This document shows positions 59,418 to 64,000 of a stretch of 64,000 nucleotides of DNA, in pieces; the stretch's first letter is position 1, and each line of letters starts with the position of its first letter. This DNA comes from Corynespora cassiicola. Its lineage: Eukaryota; Ascomycota; Dothideomycetes; Pleosporales; Corynesporascaceae. Position numbers and translations under genes: made by a program. The notes beneath the pieces are model-generated. The model saw only the letters and a program-made list of their open reading frames with translations. It did not search any database and was not told the DNA's origin. The stretch spans positions 4,836,001 to 4,900,000 of the forward strand of contig JAEUWY010000001.1 in assembly GCA_022059125.1 (NCBI GenBank). Reading direction: 5' to 3'.

Positions 59418-60960
59418 GGCGAGCGGGAATAAGGCAAGCCGCGATTCGGGGAGGCTCAAGCGTCAGTAGTGGCAGCAGGACGGAGGTTTCTGGGTATATG
59501 GAAGCGCAGCCGGAGGGGTCGGAGACAAGCCTGAAGTGCGATGAGGCTCGCTCGTTTTTTTAGTGTGGCTCCCGAGGCTTCTTCCCAAACGGCTGTCTGG
59601 CTGGACGGGGACCGGGCGCGCGCAGGAGAGCCAGCGGCGCGGAGCCAATCCGAGGGCGCGCAGCTGAGACCTGTCAGCGCGAGGTCGGCGAGGTCGAGGC
59701 GACGGATCGCATTTTGTTTTTTCTTGCGTCTGCCCTACGGTGCGCCGACAACGACGGGAGCGTGCGATGGCGCACTCGAACCTTGGGTTCCGTTCACGGG
59801 TGCCGGGACAGGGCAAGCCACAGCACAGCCCCACGCCATAGGGCTGGCGTTTGGAGCTTGATCTGCTCGGAGGCTGTTCCGCCCAGCATTCACGGGCGGC
59901 AGCGCCCTACCGACACAGGCGTGGTGCGGAGCGGGATAGGGTTGCCTTTACAGTTGCTAGCTAGGCACACGCGCACTCCGGGCAGCTCAGCGCCTGAAAC
60001 CGCACGGCGCAGACCCTGCATGCAGGCATGCCAGCGTGCCCACGTCGTCCTCGCGGCCACCGTCGTCGTAGTCGTCGTCGTCGTAGGCCCGGCAGCCGTG
60101 GTGGTGGTGATGGTGCAGGAGAGTGGTCGTTGCCTGCGCTGGAGCGTCATTTCCTCGCACCCACCCGGGCGCTGGCGCATCCTCTCATGGCCCGATGCGG
60201 GCCCGGCTCCGAGATGGTCGGCATGGTCGATGTGAGCCACGAATGCTATGTGCTAGCCGTCATTTCAAAAGGTACCTGTGGAGGGCTGCAGCTCGCCAAC
60301 GCGCCTCGGCCGGATCCAGAGGGCGGCCCTCGTTATCGTCCAGTGGTGTGCTAGCAGAAGCGTGGCATGGCATGGCATGGCACGCTGGCTATTCTTTCCG
60401 CCTGCATGCGCCCGGGGGGTGGGCCGCAAACGAGGAGGATACGACGAAGGGGGATGGGAGGTACCTCTGGCCCAGGTGCAGCAGTGCAGACGCAGCGGTG
60501 AGGGCCAGCGTCCGCATCGGATCGCTGGACTTGCTGCCAGATTTTCCCCTCCGGGGAGCAGATTCTTACTGTACAGGAGGACTGGCCTGCTCGCTCGATT
60601 GCCGTCGGCGGTGGGCCAGGCAGGATCAACCGCGGATCGGCGGGCGTGAAGTAATGGACTCTAGATACAGTTACGATATGAGCCATGGGCCAGCGCGGGG
60701 GCAGGCCGCTTCCGCATGTCTCAAGTCTGCTCTGGCAGGCGAGCACGGCAGGAGGCCTGGCGGTAAGGCTGAGGGGCTTTTGCTTCTTTCAACCCCCCGG
60801 CCAGCAGGGCTCATGCCGCTCCCTGGCCCCCCCTGCCCTGCACCCGTTACCTACCCGCGAAGCTCGCTCTTACGCCGGCGTCTTGGTGCGGAGTGCTGCA
60901 GCACGACGCTGTAGTCTGCAGACCGACGCTGCACGACGACTCGCCGGCCAGCCCTGTGCC

Positions 60961-60991
60961 CTCGTCGTCGTCGTCGTCGTCGTCGTCGTCT
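60961..60991. repeat. TCG trinucleotide microsatellite
   Basis: About ten uninterrupted TCG units; a shorter broken copy of the same repeat lies near 60058-60090. Confidence 0.95.
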
Positions 60992-61437
60992 GGCCGAGTC
61001 GACGATGGACGACGCTGCCAGCAGTACCAGCAGCAGCAGTGCCAGCCGCCCCCCTCATGCCGCCAGCCTTGGTGCCTCTCTTCTCGCTGGCGGCGGGCGT
61101 GGTACCGTGGACGCCGACAGCCTGACGGGCCTGGCGAGCCTGACGTTGTTGTGGAGATCAGCCAGGCCGCCCTGGGCGCCGTTTGGAGCATTGCGCGGGT
61201 GAGCGGGCAGCCCATGCCAACCAACTGTCTAGATTGATTGCCGTCTGCTGGCTAAGGCGCACGCAGTTGGTCTGAGTGAGCGCGCGGCCGGCCTCGTCCC
61301 ACGCGCCCGGGGGCCCGTCTGCACTCTCTGGCCGCAGCCAGCAGCGAGCAGCGAGCAGCAGGGCGAGGAGGCGCGGACGAGGAGGGCAGGGCGGCGCCGT
61401 GAAACGGTTCGTCACGGGCAGGCCACGGCCGACACAC

Positions 61438-61481
61438 CAGCACCGCAGCACCGCAGCACCGCAGCGGCGGCAGCAGCAGCA
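61438..61481. repeat. CAGCACCG tandem repeat grading into CAG units
   Basis: Three to four 9-bp CAGCACCG-type units followed by CGGCAG/CAG triplets. Confidence 0.85.
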
Positions 61482-61613
61482 GGCCGACGGAGGCGTGGGG
61501 CGGCGGCCGAGGGCTGCTGGGGGGCTGCTGGGGGTCGCTGGGGCTCTTGCAGACGTGCAGGCGTAGGCGCAGGCGCAGGCGTGCAGGGCGTGTGCGGGCT
61601 CCCAGGCCTGCCC

Positions 61614-61650
61614 GCCCAGCAGCCCAGCAGCCCAGCAGCCCAGCAGGCCA
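61614..61650. repeat. CAGCAGCC tandem repeat
   Basis: Four units of a 9-bp CAGCAGCCC-type repeat. Confidence 0.85.
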
Positions 61651-62735
61651 GGAGCACAGGCGGGCGGCAGCCAGCGGCCAGGGCCTTCTGGAAAGTGGTA
61701 CTCGATGGTTCCTCGAGCCCCCCTGGCCTGCTAGCACCGCGGGCCCGGCCACGGCCAATCGCCAGGGCTGGCTACTTACTCAGGCTGCTGGGGTGCACAG
61801 GCAGGACCGCCCGTCGTGCTTTAATGCCCGGTGGGATGCGAACTCGACCTACCTCTCCTCCCCGACCACTGCTCTACCCAGCTGATTTCTCCCAGTCCCT
61901 CCTCGCTGTCCTTCTCGCCCCCAGCCCCGCCCACATGAGCTGCTGCTGAGCGCCGCCCGCCCCCTCCCCGCCCCGACAAGTGACTCGGGCCCGCGAGCAA
62001 GCGCTGCCAGCCTGCCAGCGCGTGCCAGAGCTGCCAGAGCGCTGCCCGCGAATGGCCCTTGGCCGTGAGACCCACGACCCGTCCGCCGGCCGCCGCAGCA
62101 CCACCGCTGCCGCTATATGAGCCCGCACCCACCCTCTGCCACTGCCACTGTGCGCCTGCGGAGCACAACGCACCGCTCCACGACGCTGCTCTGAGCCGCC
62201 GCGCGCCCTGCTCCACGCTCCACGCTCCACGCACCGCTCCCGCCGTGGCTGCGTGTCGTCACGGCGTTTGTTTTCAGCTCTGGGCTCCGCACGCCGCCAA
62301 AGAAGGGGTCGCCCATAGTCGCCGTAGGGCTGAGCGCTAAACGCAACTCATCCGCCCCGCGGCGAGGCGACCGGCCTTTTGCAGCCTCGTCCTCCAGACA
62401 GCTGCCACCGCTGCCACCGCGCCCACCGCTCGACGCGCCTCTGCTGCTCGCGCCGCGCGCCGCCCCAAGGTCCTGTCCCAGCGCCCGCCCGCCAGCCTGC
62501 CTCCCTGCCCGTTTCGGCCATCCCGTGGCTGGCGCCGGCTAACTATCCTAACAATAGAGCCCCGGGCCAGTGCGTCTCTCCGCCTACCCTGACCACTCAG
62601 TCAGTCTACGCTCCCTCGCCACACTTTCGGCTTTACACCTTTCCTGCCGCACAAGCACGCTTCAGCTGCCCATCAGTGGCGATCCCCTGTCGCCGGCATC
62701 ATCCACCGCCAGATTCACCCCCAATTCCCGCCAAC

Positions 62736-64000
62736 ATGACCATGTCTCCGGCAAGCTCGACGCCGAGCATTCGGATATATGACTCTGGTTCGCTCCACCG
62801 CTACCCGCTGCCTCACCACCGCCGGCCCTCGTACCCAAGCCCGTCGGGAGCCATGCCCATTCCTCGCGTGCGCGAAGAGGTTCCGCCGCCCTTGCCCCCG
62901 CCCCGTTACATCGGAGAGGACCTCGGCGAGGGCCAGGACCCCGGATGGCAATGGGGTCACCAGAATAGCAGGATTGACAACAACTTTGGCGGCAATCGGC
63001 AGGCCGCAGTCAAGCCTGGCTCGAGCTTGTTTGGTGGAGCCAGCGCCGGCCAGATGCATCAGGTGCATCCGCGGGACAGGCCTACCGACTCTGCCTTCCA
63101 CCGCCGCGAGTCCTCCACCTCTCGATCCCTCGACGACATGAGCTCCGAACACGACCCCAGTGACGAAGATCGTGGCGGCAAACCTCGGCCGTCGCTCGCA
63201 AATCACAGGTGAGCTTCCCGCGGCTTCTCCGAAGCTCGTGTTTTTTTGTTTTTTCCTCTCCCCTTATTACTCCCAGGCCCAACCTTATTTTTCCCTGGAT
63301 ATGCACATTCCCTCTCGGGGGTGCGAGCCTCTGCCATTCGCTCCAGGCTCTTCCGTCTCAATTTGCGCCAAGAAGGCAAATTTGCAACGGGCCATGGCCA
63401 GAGGCAATGCCACATGTTGCCATTGTCCTCAGACATTCTTCTTTTGGTCCACCTTGACTGACTCCGTCCCCAATGAACAGATTTACGAGCGAGCGACAAC
63501 TGGGCCAAAAGGCACTAGAGAACTCCTCGCACGCCTATGACAAGCAACTCTTGTCTAAAATTGGCGGACCAAACACCCCCACCAGGACCACAGCCCCTCC
63601 ACTCTCCGCAAGTGCTCAGGAACCCGCATCGGCCTCGTCGACGCCCTTCACCAAACTCAACGGCCAACTCAAGCCATTGTCGGTGCCCAACCACCAGCTG
63701 CACCCTTCCCTGGACTCGCCCATCTCGCGCTGGCCGCCGTCAGGTGCCATCTCTCCCGGGTACTCTGGATTCCGCAGCCCTGTTTTCGACCCCGGATCGG
63801 CAGATCCGCACCAGCGGAGATTTGGTAGCATTTCCACTCCAGGAGCCCTGGAAGATACCGCGTCCCAGCATCGCGGTAGCTACGACCACAGTATTTTCTC
63901 CGAGCCCGAGTTTGGCATGGAGGAGAGCGCCATGCGAGACCTCAACATCAACGACCGGAGCCCTGCCGGCTCTGACGACTACCAGACAGGCCCCAAGGCT
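62736..64000 (+). CDS. Ser/Pro-rich regulatory-type protein, N-terminal part (runs off window)
   Basis: Not recognised with confidence. Exon 1 is 62736-63208 and exon 2 starts at 63481, across a 272-bp intron (GTGAGC donor, AACAG acceptor) that completes an Arg codon; the frame is still open at the window end, so at least about 330 residues. The protein is disordered and Ser/Pro/Arg-rich. The blocks SRSLDDMSSEHDPSDED, TSERQLGQKALENSSHAYDK, LSKIGGPNTPTRTT and MRDLNINDRSPAGSDDY look ordered enough to be conserved. Such an N-terminus fits a signalling or transcription regulator whose folded domain lies beyond the edge. The long pyrimidine-rich leader and upstream region agree with that. The start is the first ATG (MTMSPASS); the open frame extends further up without clear coding character. 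Confidence 0.75.

Larger units (their letters stand above)
59418..62735. other. Repeat-rich, GC-rich region between YVH1 and the right-edge gene
   Basis: About 3.3 kb between divergent genes. Open frames exist on both strands simultaneously and are low-complexity, so none is called. It holds CGT/TCG microsatellites near 60060 and 60962, CACCGCAG and CCCAGCAG repeats near 61440 and 61615, and pyrimidine-rich sequence toward the right gene. CTATATGA at about 62112 could be a TATA element for the gene starting at 62736, which would then have a leader of some 600 bp. Confidence 0.5.

Overview
The window is nuclear DNA of a filamentous ascomycete (Pezizomycotina). Genes carry short introns of about 45-130 bp with GTA(A/C/T)GT-type donors, CTAAC/CTGAC branch points and pyrimidine-AG acceptors. 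Products include fungal-type proteins: a rhodopsin-type integral membrane protein, Vtc1, Chl4/Mis15, an SH3-RasGEF and a MetR/CYS-3-type bZIP. A class or genus cannot be fixed from the sequence alone. Exon limits below were worked out by hand from splice signals and reading-frame continuity.

Layout. 1.3-2.7 kb: a five-exon rhodopsin-type membrane protein. 3.0-8.4 kb: a housekeeping block with complex I NDUFS7 (-), divergent from TRAPPC2L (+), then the AFG1-like mitochondrial ATPase (+) and ribosomal protein eL31 (-). 9.2-16.6 kb: a CHY/CTCHY/RING ubiquitin ligase (-) and an SH3-RasGEF of the Cdc25 type (-). 16.6-27.6 kb: about 11 kb with no convincing gene, GC-rich and repeat-rich at first, then full of homopolymer tracts. 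27.6-30.5 kb: GINS subunit PSF2 (-), divergent from ALG10 (+). 31.4-38.7 kb: a large C2H2-finger/protein-kinase fusion (+) and a CorA-like transporter (+) with a broken-looking 5' end. 39.3-40.1 kb: a BTB-like reading frame (-) interrupted by a stop, in an AT-richer stretch. 40.7-42.2 kb: VTC1 (-), divergent from a Tctex-type dynein light chain (+). 44.8-50.0 kb: the bZIP regulator (-), divergent from Chl4/CENP-N (+), then an HhH-motif protein (-). 50.3-56.1 kb: a JmjC/zf-4CXXC_R1/AT-hook chromatin protein (-), divergent from COQ2 (+). 57.9-59.4 kb: the YVH1 dual-specificity phosphatase (-). 59.4-62.7 kb: a second repeat-rich, gene-poor stretch. 62.7 kb to the end: the start of an unrecognised Ser/Pro-rich protein that runs off the window.

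Functionally this is mostly core eukaryotic machinery: respiration, ubiquinone synthesis, translation, vesicle tethering, N-glycan assembly, DNA replication, kinetochore, Ras signalling, sulfur regulation and chromatin. Neighbours are often paired head to head across 200-600 bp shared promoters rather than arranged in pathways. The accessory part is the 31-40 kb stretch, with the kinase fusion, the damaged CorA-like gene and the BTB relic. The least ordinary genes are the finger-kinase fusion and the JmjC protein with a CDCA7-type zinc finger. No transposon, biosynthetic cluster, tRNA or rRNA was recognised.
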